Position numbers and translations under genes: made by a program
Shown: piece after piece, positions 45,848 through 54,556 of the stretch
Layout of the letters: the number at the start of each line of letters is the position of its first letter
Numbering within the stretch: position 1 is the stretch's first letter
DNA from: Rhodospirillaceae bacterium
Lineage (GTDB): Bacteria; Pseudomonadota; Alphaproteobacteria; UBA8366; Aestuariispiraceae
Length of the DNA: 64,000 nt
Assembly (NCBI GenBank): GCA_002709955.1
Contig: PAQY01000003.1
Coordinates: 39,401 to 103,400, forward strand
Reading direction: 5' to 3'
Notes under the pieces: model-generated
Database searches by the model: none
Seen by the model: only the letters and a program-made list of their open reading frames with translations
Told to the model about the DNA's origin: nothing

Positions 45848-46785
45848 GCATAACCACAGGGCGCAAAACAAAGCGCATTAGCTTTAATGAAATTGGCACC
45901 TTTTTGACCAACACCATTGATGACGGTGAATTGTTAGCAATCGGGGGGTTGTTCAAGCAAGGGCGGCCGCTTGCGCTTGTAAGGGAGGTCATCCGCCAGC
46001 GTCTAAAAGCGCTGAAGATCATCTCCTCACCCGGTTCCGGGTTTGATGTTGATCTGCTGATCGCGGCCGGCTGTGTTGCAGAAACTTTCTTGCCCGCTGT
46101 TACCCTGGAAACCCAAATGTGCCCTTCATTTCGACGGGCTGTAGAAGCCGGTACAATCACCGCGCATTGCGTCGATGCCTTATCTGTCGTTGGCGGTTTC
46201 CTGGCTGCTGCGAATGGTGTCCCCTTCCAACCTGTTGCCGCCTGGAAAGGGTCGGACGTCATCAAGCACAATCCCCTGATCAAAGAGATCACCTGCCCAT
46301 TTACTGGCGAAAAACTTTTTGCCACCAAAGCAATTCGACCAAAGCTGGCCTTGCTGCATGCACAGGAAGCCGATGAATTCGGTAATATACGGCATCTTTC
46401 AACCATGACCTATGCCGATCAATTGATCGCGCGCAGTGCCGATACCGTTCTGGTAAGTGTGGACCGAATTGTGCCCAGCGAAGATATCATCTCACGCCCA
46501 CGCGAAACGTCTATTCCCTGTATATACGTCGATGCGGTTGTCGAAATACCGTTTGGGGCCCATCCAACCGGCAGCTTTCCAAATTACAGCATTGATGAGG
46601 ACCATATTGACGCCTATGCCGCCTGCGCAGACGCGGCCAGAAAGGGTGCGCCCGACGGAGACCGTGACTTGCAGGCCTATATAAAGCAGCATGTTATCGC
46701 GCCAACGGATCAGGAGAGCTATCTTGCCTCTGTTGGTGGCACCATACGAATGGATGAACTGGTGGCGGAGGCGCAGGCATTATGA
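45844..46785 (+). CDS. CoA-transferase, glutaconate type, subunit A
   Basis: A 313-residue class I CoA-transferase alpha subunit, of the GctA/IpdA-like group. IDDGELLAIGGLFKQGRPLALVREVIRQ is the N-terminal loop region and AIRPKLALLHAQEADEFGNIRHLSTMTYADQLIARSADTVLVSVDRIV the central block. The ATG overlaps the synthetase stop. Two-subunit members either move CoA between acids or, in IpdAB, hydrolyse carbon rings; sequence by eye does not separate these. Confidence 0.87.
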   Translation: MSITTGRKTKRISFNEIGTFLTNTIDDGELLAIGGLFKQGRPLALVREVIRQRLKALKIISSPGSGFDVDLLIAAGCVAETFLPAVTLETQMCPSFRRAVEAGTITAHCVDALSVVGGFLAAANGVPFQPVAAWKGSDVIKHNPLIKEITCPFTGEKLFATKAIRPKLALLHAQEADEFGNIRHLSTMTYADQLIARSADTVLVSVDRIVPSEDIISRPRETSIPCIYVDAVVEIPFGAHPTGSFPNYSIDEDHIDAYAACADAARKGAPDGDRDLQAYIKQHVIAPTDQESYLASVGGTIRMDELVAEAQAL

Positions 46786-47570
46786 TGACGTCTTCCACCA
46801 TCCGTAATTCACAAGACTATACACCGGCAGAAATGCAGGCAGTCTTTCTCTCTCGCGATCTTACCGACGGCGAACTGGGCGCTGCGGGAGCCTCTGCCGC
46901 CATTCCAATGGCTGCCATGCTGTTGGCCCGACTAAAGCATGCCCCCAATCTTTCCATTGCCGGGGAAATGTTTGTGAACCCCTATCCAAAGCAGCTTTGG
47001 AGTTCGATGCTGGACGATCGCGCCCTGGGGGCGTGCGAGGCAGCGGAGACATTCCTGGAGCTGTTTGCCCATTCCCATCGTGGACTGGACTTCTTTTTCC
47101 ATAATGGCATGCAGATTGATCAATATGGGAATATCAATTTGCATCACATTGGTGGAACCATTGATGCGCCGATCATGCGGGGACCGGGGGCGGCCAACAT
47201 ATCCTATGCGGTCACGTCCCGACGCTTTTACATTTGCACGTCAGTTCACACAAAGCGGACCTTTGTGCCGAAGGTGGATTTTATAACCTCTCCCGGATAT
47301 TTGCAGGGGCCTGAGAGTTACCATGCGGCAGGGCTGAAATACGGGCCAAAATACTGTGTGACACCCCTGGCCATCATGGATTTTGCCCCCCAAACACTGC
47401 GCATGCGCCTTAAATCAGTACATGAGGGCGTAAGTGTGGATGATGTAATCCGCCAAACTGGCTTTGACCTTCAAATACCAGAACATGTGGACATAACGGA
47501 ACCACCAACCGCCGATGAATTGCGCCTGCTGCGCGACGTCGTAGACCCTAAAGGCTTGCTTTTGTCTTGA
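46782..47570 (+). CDS. CoA-transferase, glutaconate type, subunit B
   Basis: A 262-residue beta subunit. It aligns by eye with glutaconate CoA-transferase B through YTPAEMQAVFLSRDL, NGMQIDQYGNINLHHIG, VDFITSPGYLQGP and TGFDL. The position of the catalytic Glu (Glu54 in the Acidaminococcus enzyme) falls on Glu62 in LSIAGEMF, so transferase chemistry is possible. It overlaps subunit A by four bases. With the synthetase it forms a three-gene operon that ends against the convergent IclR gene. Confidence 0.87.
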   Translation: MMTSSTIRNSQDYTPAEMQAVFLSRDLTDGELGAAGASAAIPMAAMLLARLKHAPNLSIAGEMFVNPYPKQLWSSMLDDRALGACEAAETFLELFAHSHRGLDFFFHNGMQIDQYGNINLHHIGGTIDAPIMRGPGAANISYAVTSRRFYICTSVHTKRTFVPKVDFITSPGYLQGPESYHAAGLKYGPKYCVTPLAIMDFAPQTLRMRLKSVHEGVSVDDVIRQTGFDLQIPEHVDITEPPTADELRLLRDVVDPKGLLLS

Positions 47571-47571
47571 G

Positions 47572-48429
47572 TCAGCCTGCGTCAGCCCCGCCGCGCAGTT
47601 GATCTTCCAACTGGCGCGCAATCTCTGCCAGCCTTTGGCCAATTTTTCTTTGCTTCGCCTGTGTAAGATGCCGCGCGGGGGCACCGCATGCCAATGCATA
47701 AACAGAAGCACCGCCCGGCAATACCAGCGGTGCGGCAACGCCGTTTATATCCGTATTCCAACTGGCTGATGCTGTCGTATATCCAAATTCTTTGACCTCA
47801 CGACGCCCCATTGTAATGCTCGCCTCCAGTTCCGCCCAATGCTTCTGGTGACGTTCTCGCAGGCCCTGAAAAAGATAATCCCGTTCTGCATCCGGCAATG
47901 CAGCGATAAGGGCGTGGCCGGTGGCCGTGCCAGCCAGGGGGATTCGAGAACCAACCTCCAATCGCAATGTCATCAGCGTATTCACACTGTGACAGACTTC
48001 CAATTCGATCATATCCAATCGGTCACGCGCAGCGAGGGATGCGTGGACATTGTACTCATCAGCCAATTCGCGGAGATATGGTTTTACGAGATCGCCTAAA
48101 CTGAAAGGTTCGCGCGCAGCAAAGCCCAGACTGAGCACAGACGTGCCAAGGCGATACTGACGGCGGCTGGGGGAATAATACAAATATCCCTGCCCCCGCA
48201 GGGCTTGCAGCAAACGCGATGTGGTTGGCTTGGGCAGATCCACGCGCTCCGCCACGTCCATACCGTTCAGCCAAACCTCGCTTGCAGCAGAAAATGCTTC
48301 CAACACGATTAAACCGCGCCCCAACGCGTTGACGAAATCGCGATCTTCAGAAATTTCACCGCTTTTGCGACGCCGCCGCACACGTTCGCGGGGCAATCCG
48401 GCATCCAGATCATTAAGGTCATTCACCAT
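47572..48429 (-). CDS. IclR-family transcriptional regulator 1
   Basis: A 285-residue IclR regulator. The HTH region is ALGRGLIVLEAFSAASEVWLNGMDVAERVDLPKPTTSRLLQALRGQGYL, and the effector-binding half includes VGSRIPLAGTATGHALIAALPDAERDYLF and GVAAPLVLPGGASVYALACGAPA. It resembles PcaR/PcaU-type regulators of aromatic-acid catabolism. It is convergent with the CoA-transferase and follows the second IclR gene by 27 bases. A highly charged N-terminal arm is present. Confidence 0.9.
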   Translation of the reverse strand: MVNDLNDLDAGLPRERVRRRRKSGEISEDRDFVNALGRGLIVLEAFSAASEVWLNGMDVAERVDLPKPTTSRLLQALRGQGYLYYSPSRRQYRLGTSVLSLGFAAREPFSLGDLVKPYLRELADEYNVHASLAARDRLDMIELEVCHSVNTLMTLRLEVGSRIPLAGTATGHALIAALPDAERDYLFQGLRERHQKHWAELEASITMGRREVKEFGYTTASASWNTDINGVAAPLVLPGGASVYALACGAPARHLTQAKQRKIGQRLAEIARQLEDQLRGGADAG

Positions 48430-48456
48430 ATAGAGATTGCCATTCTTTTAAGAAGC

Positions 48457-49260
48457 TTACTCACTCCAGAAAGTCGCACCTAATTGGCTCATTCTGTGAC
48501 TGATCTCGTTTGAAACCAGAATTAACTCCGGCCCTAATGTCTCTGGAAATCGGGTACGATCCAAACCGATCGCCCGGGTACCACAATTCAGCGCCAAGAC
48601 GGTTTCTCCATTATCCAACCAAACAGGAGCCCCAACAGCATAAATCTGTCGCCGCCAATCCCCAAAGGACACGGAAAACCCTTTTTCTTCCACGGATTGA
48701 ATCTCCGCAGTCAGCGTTTCTTCCACGCCTTCCGCCTTTTCCGGGCCAACACTGCGCCGGATCATCTCCATATGATGCTGCCGCGCCGGCTCATCCAATC
48801 CCCACATATAGGCGCGCCCCATCGCTGTATGGGCAATTGGAATCAAAGACCCAACCCGCAGGCGCATGGTAACTGTTTCTGGACCAGAGCAATAATTCAG
48901 ATAAACCATATCAGCACCATCACCAATGCCCAGCGCGACAGACATTTCAAATTTGTCAGCAAGCTCTTGCATCAACGGATCAGCAATTTGGCGAACCGAA
49001 AGCGTTCGTAACAGTGCATGCCCCAAGCCGGTGACTTTATCGGCCAGATGATACTGCCCATGGGGGCCGATCTGGCGAAGGTATCCCATTTTACAAAGGG
49101 TATAGGTCAATCGCGCCACCGTCGCTTTAGGCAACTGCGTGCGCTCGGCGATTTCTTTGTTCCCAAGCGGCGCGTCCAGGGCACGGAAAGATCGCAATAT
49201 ATCCAATCCACGCCCCAGAGAAACGACTTCAACAGGATCTTTTGCGCTGATTGAGGTCAT
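48457..49260 (-). CDS. IclR-family transcriptional regulator 2
   Basis: A 267-residue IclR protein. HTH: SLGRGLDILRSFRALDAPLGNKEIAERTQLPKATVARLTYTLCKMGYL. Effector domain: RVGSLIPIAHTAMGRAYMWGLDEPAR. It is a paralogue of regulator 1, and the two could bind different intermediates or form a pair. ATG at 49260 is preferred over TTG at 49308, which would overlap the crotonase. It probably shares an mRNA with that crotonase, so the enzyme and both regulators may be autoregulated together. Confidence 0.88.
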   Translation of the reverse strand: MTSISAKDPVEVVSLGRGLDILRSFRALDAPLGNKEIAERTQLPKATVARLTYTLCKMGYLRQIGPHGQYHLADKVTGLGHALLRTLSVRQIADPLMQELADKFEMSVALGIGDGADMVYLNYCSGPETVTMRLRVGSLIPIAHTAMGRAYMWGLDEPARQHHMEMIRRSVGPEKAEGVEETLTAEIQSVEEKGFSVSFGDWRRQIYAVGAPVWLDNGETVLALNCGTRAIGLDRTRFPETLGPELILVSNEISHRMSQLGATFWSE

Positions 49261-49292
49261 TCCTGAACGGTTCCAATACAATACTGATTGAT

Positions 49293-50078
49293 CTAACACC
49301 CGCGCCAAATCGGAGCCCGCTTTTCAGCAAAAGCCCTTGGCCCTTCCTGTGCATCTTCACTGGCGTAAACATGTTCGTATATTCGCTTGGCTTCATCAAG
49401 TCCACCTTCACAACCAAGGTCCATCGCTGTCAAAATCGACTTCTTACCCGCCGCGACGGATAAGGGGGCATTCTGGCATATTGTTCGGGCCAAGCGATAC
49501 GCACGGTCCAGAACAGCCTCAGCGTTTGTCTCTATATAGTTGATAAACCCAAGGTCATACAGCCGTTCAATGCTTTGTGACTCTCCTGTCAGAACCATCT
49601 CCATAAAAATCGGCTGTGGCACCTGCCACAGAAGGGGAACAGCCCAAGGCGAACCGCGTCCGCGCTTGGCTTCAGTAATACCCCCAGATGTCCCCGCAAC
49701 CCCGATTCTGATATCCGCATTCATCGACAGCATGAATCCACCCGCCGCGAAATGTCCTGTCATCGCGGCAATAATGGGTACCCGAACGGATCGCATGCGT
49801 TGGTGAAACGGATCCCTTAACAGGGTCAGAACATCCACACCCCGTGACGCCTGAATCTCGCTGGCTTCCTTTAAATCCATACCCGCACAGAATGTACCGC
49901 AAGGCGCCGCCGTCAGCACGACAACTCGAATTTCCGGTCGCGCATCAATGGTTTCCCACAAGTCGTACAATCGCTCGACCGCCGCAACAGACAAAGCATT
50001 GCGACGGTCCGGGCGGTTCAATGTGATTGTTGCAATTCCATCGGCACAATCGAACCCGACAATTTGGTCAGCTGACAT
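49293..50078 (-). CDS. Enoyl-CoA hydratase/isomerase family protein 1 (one catalytic Glu missing)
   Basis: A 261-residue crotonase. The oxyanion motif CAGMDLKEA is present. Aligned to rat enoyl-CoA hydratase, the first Glu (Glu144 in GGGCELA) is Met here (AAGGFMLSMNAD), whereas Glu164 is kept in GGITEAKRG. That pattern fits isomerases or ring-cleaving crotonases as well as weak hydratases. AGGAACTCTGTTT precedes the ATG. It is the first gene of a unit with two IclR genes and is divergent from the TAXI importer. Confidence 0.87.
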   Translation of the reverse strand: MSADQIVGFDCADGIATITLNRPDRRNALSVAAVERLYDLWETIDARPEIRVVVLTAAPCGTFCAGMDLKEASEIQASRGVDVLTLLRDPFHQRMRSVRVPIIAAMTGHFAAGGFMLSMNADIRIGVAGTSGGITEAKRGRGSPWAVPLLWQVPQPIFMEMVLTGESQSIERLYDLGFINYIETNAEAVLDRAYRLARTICQNAPLSVAAGKKSILTAMDLGCEGGLDEAKRIYEHVYASEDAQEGPRAFAEKRAPIWRGC

Positions 50079-50384
50079 AAACAGAGTTCCTTTAACAGCG
50101 TCTTACTTATCCAAAATAAGCATATAGCAAAAAATCACTGTGCGGAATTAATTTTCATAAATTTGTTGTGCGCAGAATAAATCCATGCCACCGTGCTGGT
50201 GCTGAAAAGAAGGTGATTGGATGTTCCGTTTGTTATGATGAACTGGGCATCCGATCAGAAACGATACAAAAAGCCACGATCAGCGACCGACAGTTGTATG
50301 AATGTTTTCATGCAAGTGATCGGATGTCCCGAGAAGTCGCACTGATGCTCGGGGATGACACACAACATTACTTGGGAGGAATCC
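50079..50384. promoter_or_regulatory. Divergent control region, crotonase 1 and TAXI importer, with IclR-type motif
   Basis: A 306-base region without a gene. TGCGGAATTAATTTTCA at 50141 is the second copy of the motif found at 43617 and 57094; TGCGCAGAATAAATCC at 50169 may be a weaker half-site. ATGAA-TGTT-TTCAT near 50300 is a small dyad. It must hold promoters for both directions, but they could not be set with confidence. Confidence 0.5.
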
Positions 50385-51353
50385 ATGAAACTCACACAAT
50401 GTCAGTCCCTGCTGGCCGGGGCAGCTTTGATTCTTGGTATGACATCATCACTAATACCGGGTGGTCATGCACAGGCTGAAACACTCAGCCTGGGGTCAAC
50501 GAATGCAACATCCAGCCATTATCAAATCGCTGTTGGCATGTCACAGGCCATTGAAGCAGGCATGCCTGGCACAACGGTTACGGTTGTTGAAACCGGGGCC
50601 AGTGTCGACAATGTACGCCGGCTTGTCCGCGGCGAAATTGATCTGGGCCTTGTCGCAGGTGACGTGTTTGTCCAGGCACGGACCGGAACCGGCGCTTTTG
50701 AAGGTAACCCTGTTGATGATCTGGTTGCGCTGTATCCATATAGCGACTCCATCATTAACATTGCCGTCCGGGCCGATTCTGGCATCACAGATCTAAGCGG
50801 TCTGGATGGCAAGAAATTCACACCCGGCATTCGTGGCAGCGGCGGTGAATTGCTGATCACCCAAAGCCTGAAGTTGTTTGGGATTGAGCCAGAATACACC
50901 TATGGCACCGTTACCGATGCGATTGAAGGTGTTCGGAATCAACAATTGGTTGGCTATAGTAAATACGCAGCTGCCAATCGCGTAGATGCAACGCTTCAGG
51001 AATTGATGACCAGTGTCGACATGCGAATTCTTGGATTTTCTGCGGAACAACAGGCAATGATCCGCAAGAATATTCCGGGCGTTGGATTCGTCACGATTCC
51101 TGCCGGGTTCATCAAAGACAATCCTGAATTTTCAACACCCTCCGTGCCGATCGTCTATGCGACGCGTCTTTCTTTGATGGATGAGAAAACGGCAGAGGGT
51201 ATCGCTCAATCCATTGATCAGCAGAAGGAAATTCTGATCAAAGTCTGGCCACAACTTTCTGACTACGATTTCAAAGCTTCGATCCTTGCCACCGAAGACA
51301 TTGGAATTGCGGTTCACCCTGGCGCAATGTCCTATTGGAAAACTGCGAACTGA
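50385..51353 (+). CDS. TAXI-family TRAP transporter binding protein
   Basis: A 322-residue secreted protein. The signal peptide is MKLTQCQSLLAGAALILGMTSSLIPGGHAQAE; the mature start is TLSLGSTNATSSHYQIAVGMSQAI. TVVETGASVDNVRRLVRGEIDLGLVAGDVF is the TAXI (TRAP-associated extracytoplasmic immunogenic) signature region. GGGAGGAATCC precedes ATG 50385; the longer form from 50355 has no signal-peptide-like start. It delivers an organic acid to the fused permease downstream. Confidence 0.9.
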   Translation: MKLTQCQSLLAGAALILGMTSSLIPGGHAQAETLSLGSTNATSSHYQIAVGMSQAIEAGMPGTTVTVVETGASVDNVRRLVRGEIDLGLVAGDVFVQARTGTGAFEGNPVDDLVALYPYSDSIINIAVRADSGITDLSGLDGKKFTPGIRGSGGELLITQSLKLFGIEPEYTYGTVTDAIEGVRNQQLVGYSKYAAANRVDATLQELMTSVDMRILGFSAEQQAMIRKNIPGVGFVTIPAGFIKDNPEFSTPSVPIVYATRLSLMDEKTAEGIAQSIDQQKEILIKVWPQLSDYDFKASILATEDIGIAVHPGAMSYWKTAN

Positions 51354-51398
51354 GCCGCATAAGGCTCTACCAATCCATCGGATTATATCAGGTTGAAA

Positions 51399-53351
51399 GT
51401 GTCAGAAATGATTGATCAGATCACCAAGGATCGCTCAGTTGCTTGGCTAGAGACCATCCTTAAGATCGTCTTGATTGGCTATGCCGTATTTCAGATTTTC
51501 ACGGCATTTACCGGCATGCGAGAACCTTTGATACAACGCAGCGTATTCCTGGGATTTGGACTTGGATCAATATTTCTGATTTCTGCAGTAGCACTATTAA
51601 AAGAGGGGAAAGGCTGGGGTCTAGCCTGGTTGAACATCTGCCTTTCCCTTCTTGGCTACTATGTCTGCCTGCATATCGCATTAAGCAATGACCGCATTTC
51701 GGTCTTTTTCGTACACCTGACATCGCTGGATCTCATTCTAGGCGGCATCGCGATCGCCCTTGTGCTGGAAGGCGGGCGCCGCACGATTGGCTGGTTTCTG
51801 CCCATCCTCGCACTGGCTGGCCTTGCCTATTACTATTTTGGGCATGAAACAATTTCGGGACCATGGCAGCCGCCCCGCGTCTCATTCTTAACACTTATTG
51901 AAACCTATTACGCCTCTACGGAGACCCTGTTTGGTTACATGACCGATATGGGAACCCGTGTCATTGCAATTTTTATTGTGCTGGGTGCCTTGCTTTTGAG
52001 CACTGGTGCGACCGAGATCTTTATCAAACTGGCCACCCTGATCGCAGGGCGCAGTTATGGCGGGCAGGCAAAGGTTTGCACTGCATCATCCGCTTTATTC
52101 GGGACTGTAACCGGCTCAGCCGTCGCCAACGTCATGGCGATGGGTCCCGTGACAATCCCAACGATGGAGCGTGCCGGATATAAACGAAGCTATGCCGCTG
52201 CGATTGAGGCCGTCGCATCAGCAGGGGGACAAATAATGCCCCCTGTCATGGGTGCAGGCGCATTTATCATGGCGGAAATGTTGAACATCCCCTATGCACA
52301 AATTGCAGCAGCAGCCGTTCTTCCAGCATTGCTATATTTCCTGACACTGTGGTTCAGTGTTGGATTCCATGCCCGCCGCAAAGGCATTAAGCCTTTGGAC
52401 CGGGCAGATCTGCCGGCCTGGCGAGAGTTGATTGATCCCTATACGTCCCTGCCAATGTATCTGCCTGTTGGGACCCTGGTTCTGCTTCTGGTGCTGGACT
52501 TCACGCCGACACTGGCTGGTGCCGCATCTGTCGCGACACTTCTGGGGAGTCTGATACTTCTCCGAACACTCAAATGTCTTAAGGAAACAGGGATCAGTGG
52601 CCTGGCTGCAACCTATATGCACTTAACCGATCAGGTCATTGATGGGCTGTACAAAGCCGGGCGCGCCATCGCAATGATTGCGGTACTTCTCGCCTGTGCA
52701 GCCATCGTCGTAAAAGTATTGACTGCCACAGGGGCAGGGGTAAAGGTTTCCAGCGTTATCCTGTCTTTGTCCGGGGAGAACCTGGCTTTCGTCCTGGTTC
52801 TGACTGCCGTCCTTTCAATTCTATTGGGCATGGATGTGCCAACCACAGCGTCTTACATCCTGGCCTCGGCAATTGCCGCACCGATTGTTATCAATCTTGG
52901 TATTCCAGAGCTAAATGCGCATCTATTCGTGTTCTATTATGCGATTTTATCGGCGATTACCCCGCCAGTTTGTGCCAGCGTGTTTGCCGCTGCATCCATC
53001 GCAAATATCAGTTTCTGGCGCGTATCTGGTCACGCAGTTGTTCTGGCAATCGCACTATATGTCATACCGTTCCTGTTCATCTATCGTCCGGGTATTCTGA
53101 TGGAGGGATCGACCTTTACCATCTTATATGATGCGGGCATCGCAATTCTGGCCGTGATGGCAATTGCCGCCGCGTCAACCGGATACTTGCTCAGCCGATT
53201 GTCTTGGCCCCAGCGTATCGCGCTGTATTGTGCAGCAGCATTACTGTTCTATACCGCATCGTGGAGTGATTTTACCGGCATCGCTTTACTGTTGGGACTG
53301 ACGGCATATAGCTACTGGCAGGGGCGACAACAGATAGAGCAAGAAGCCTGA
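51399..53351 (+). CDS. TRAP transporter fused 4TM/12TM permease (TAXI type)
   Basis: A 650-residue membrane protein with about 16-18 helices. The N-terminal third is DctQ-like; the large part is DctM-like, with IKLATLIAGRSYGGQAKVCTASSALFGTVTGSAVANVMAMGPVTIPTMERAGYKRSYAAAIEAVASAGGQIMPPVMGAGAF and LGMDVPTTASYILASAIAAP. Such fused permeases go with TAXI binding proteins and use ion gradients. GTG at 51399 (AGG upstream) is favoured; TTG 51393 and ATG 51408 are also open. A structured repeat begins three bases after the stop. Confidence 0.9.
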   Translation: MSEMIDQITKDRSVAWLETILKIVLIGYAVFQIFTAFTGMREPLIQRSVFLGFGLGSIFLISAVALLKEGKGWGLAWLNICLSLLGYYVCLHIALSNDRISVFFVHLTSLDLILGGIAIALVLEGGRRTIGWFLPILALAGLAYYYFGHETISGPWQPPRVSFLTLIETYYASTETLFGYMTDMGTRVIAIFIVLGALLLSTGATEIFIKLATLIAGRSYGGQAKVCTASSALFGTVTGSAVANVMAMGPVTIPTMERAGYKRSYAAAIEAVASAGGQIMPPVMGAGAFIMAEMLNIPYAQIAAAAVLPALLYFLTLWFSVGFHARRKGIKPLDRADLPAWRELIDPYTSLPMYLPVGTLVLLLVLDFTPTLAGAASVATLLGSLILLRTLKCLKETGISGLAATYMHLTDQVIDGLYKAGRAIAMIAVLLACAAIVVKVLTATGAGVKVSSVILSLSGENLAFVLVLTAVLSILLGMDVPTTASYILASAIAAPIVINLGIPELNAHLFVFYYAILSAITPPVCASVFAAASIANISFWRVSGHAVVLAIALYVIPFLFIYRPGILMEGSTFTILYDAGIAILAVMAIAAASTGYLLSRLSWPQRIALYCAAALLFYTASWSDFTGIALLLGLTAYSYWQGRQQIEQEA

Positions 53352-53354
53352 TAG

Positions 53355-53461
53355 TTAGAGTATCCTGCGCTTGTATGAGCCCATGCAGGATACTCTAACC
53401 ACTTATTTCTCAGACAAATACATCGTCACAAACGATTCTGTTTGTTCGGCGTTTTCTCTAA
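53355..53461. repeat. 107-bp structured intergenic repeat, copy B
   Basis: Same length and about 80 percent identical to 9198-9304. The first stem is perfect over 14 bases (TTAGAGTATCCTGC with GCAGGATACTCTAA); the second is ACAAACG, loop ATTC, TGTTTGT. Compared with copy A, an A-T pair became C-G in stem 1 and a G-C became A-T in stem 2, so structure is conserved. It lies between convergent genes and its CTA (53458-53460) is the TAG stop of the flavin oxidoreductase. Confidence 0.87.
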
Positions 53462-54549
53462 TGTGGTCGCGCACGCCGCGCCAGCCACCATCCAAATGGC
53501 ACTGGCCAGCGTGACCAAGAGTGTGAAGCGTACAATTGATTTGCCGCGCTGACGGCCCAGTTCGGGTTCACCAGCATCTCGCGCCCAATCGCAACCAGAT
53601 CTGCATCACCCCGCAACAAAATATCATTGGCATGGTTTGCTTCTGTAATTCCCCCAACAGCCATCACAGTTGCACCAGTCGTAGATTTTAATGCCTTTGC
53701 AAATGGTACCTGAAAGCCCGGACCACGTGGCACAAGCATATCCTTACGGGGCAGAACCATGCCACCAGAAGAACAATCGATCACATCGACACCTGCGGAC
53801 AATAACGCCGAAGCCAGCACCTGAGACTCTTCAATCGACCAGCCAATACCAATGCCATCAACACATGACAATCGGCACGAAAGTGGCTTTTCAGCCGGCC
53901 AGGCCTGTCGCACGGCCTCGACCACGCGCAAGGGAAACCGCATCCGATTTTCCAATGTGCCGCCATATTGGTCCCGACGATTATTGGCCAATGGCGATAG
54001 AAAACTGTGCAACAGATAGCCGTGTGCCATATGGATTTCTATCAAATCAAAGCCCGCCCGATCCGCCCGCAATGCGGCATTTCGATAAGCTTCAATCAAC
54101 CGATCCATATCCTTCTCAAGAATCGGCTGTGGCACATGCCCACCAGGAACGCCAATATCCGTGGGACCGATCACCGCCTGTCCAGGTGGAGGTGTGACGG
54201 ATTCAAAACCCTGCCAAGGAGCAGTCGTACTGGCCTTGCGACCCGCATGCTGTATCTGCAGACCGACAGGCGCACCGCAGGCATGAACCGATTCAACAAG
54301 ATTCCGGAAGGCGGATTCCTGAAGGTCCGTCCAAATCCCTAAATCAGCCTCAGTTGAGCGGCCTTCGGGGGAAACTGCTGTTGCTTCCACCATAACCAGA
54401 CCAGCTCCACCCAGCGCAAAGCGCGCCAGATGGCCTATATGCCATGCAGTTGGCGCACCATCCTGCGCAGCTGAATAGGTTTGCATCGGTGAGACAACGA
54501 CACGATTTTCAAGCGTAAGCTCCCGCAGAGCAATGGGTTCAAAAAGCAT
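53458..54549 (-). CDS. Old Yellow Enzyme family NADH:flavin oxidoreductase
   Basis: A 363-residue FMN enzyme of the YqjM-like class. LFEPIALRELTLENRVVVSPMQTYSAAQDG begins the barrel; VGLQIQHAGRKAS, IEIHMAHGYLLHSFLSPLANNRRDQYGG and DADLVAIGREMLVNPNW are family landmarks, with the paired His/His or His/Asn near the FMN. It reduces activated alkenes or enoyl esters. ATG at 54549 gives the family start; the open frame to 54825 would run into the acyl-CoA dehydrogenase. Its stop is in the adjacent repeat. A dienoyl-CoA-like or enone reduction step is possible. Confidence 0.88.
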   Translation of the reverse strand: MLFEPIALRELTLENRVVVSPMQTYSAAQDGAPTAWHIGHLARFALGGAGLVMVEATAVSPEGRSTEADLGIWTDLQESAFRNLVESVHACGAPVGLQIQHAGRKASTTAPWQGFESVTPPPGQAVIGPTDIGVPGGHVPQPILEKDMDRLIEAYRNAALRADRAGFDLIEIHMAHGYLLHSFLSPLANNRRDQYGGTLENRMRFPLRVVEAVRQAWPAEKPLSCRLSCVDGIGIGWSIEESQVLASALLSAGVDVIDCSSGGMVLPRKDMLVPRGPGFQVPFAKALKSTTGATVMAVGGITEANHANDILLRGDADLVAIGREMLVNPNWAVSAANQLYASHSWSRWPVPFGWWLARRARPH

Positions 54550-54556
54550 GATTATG

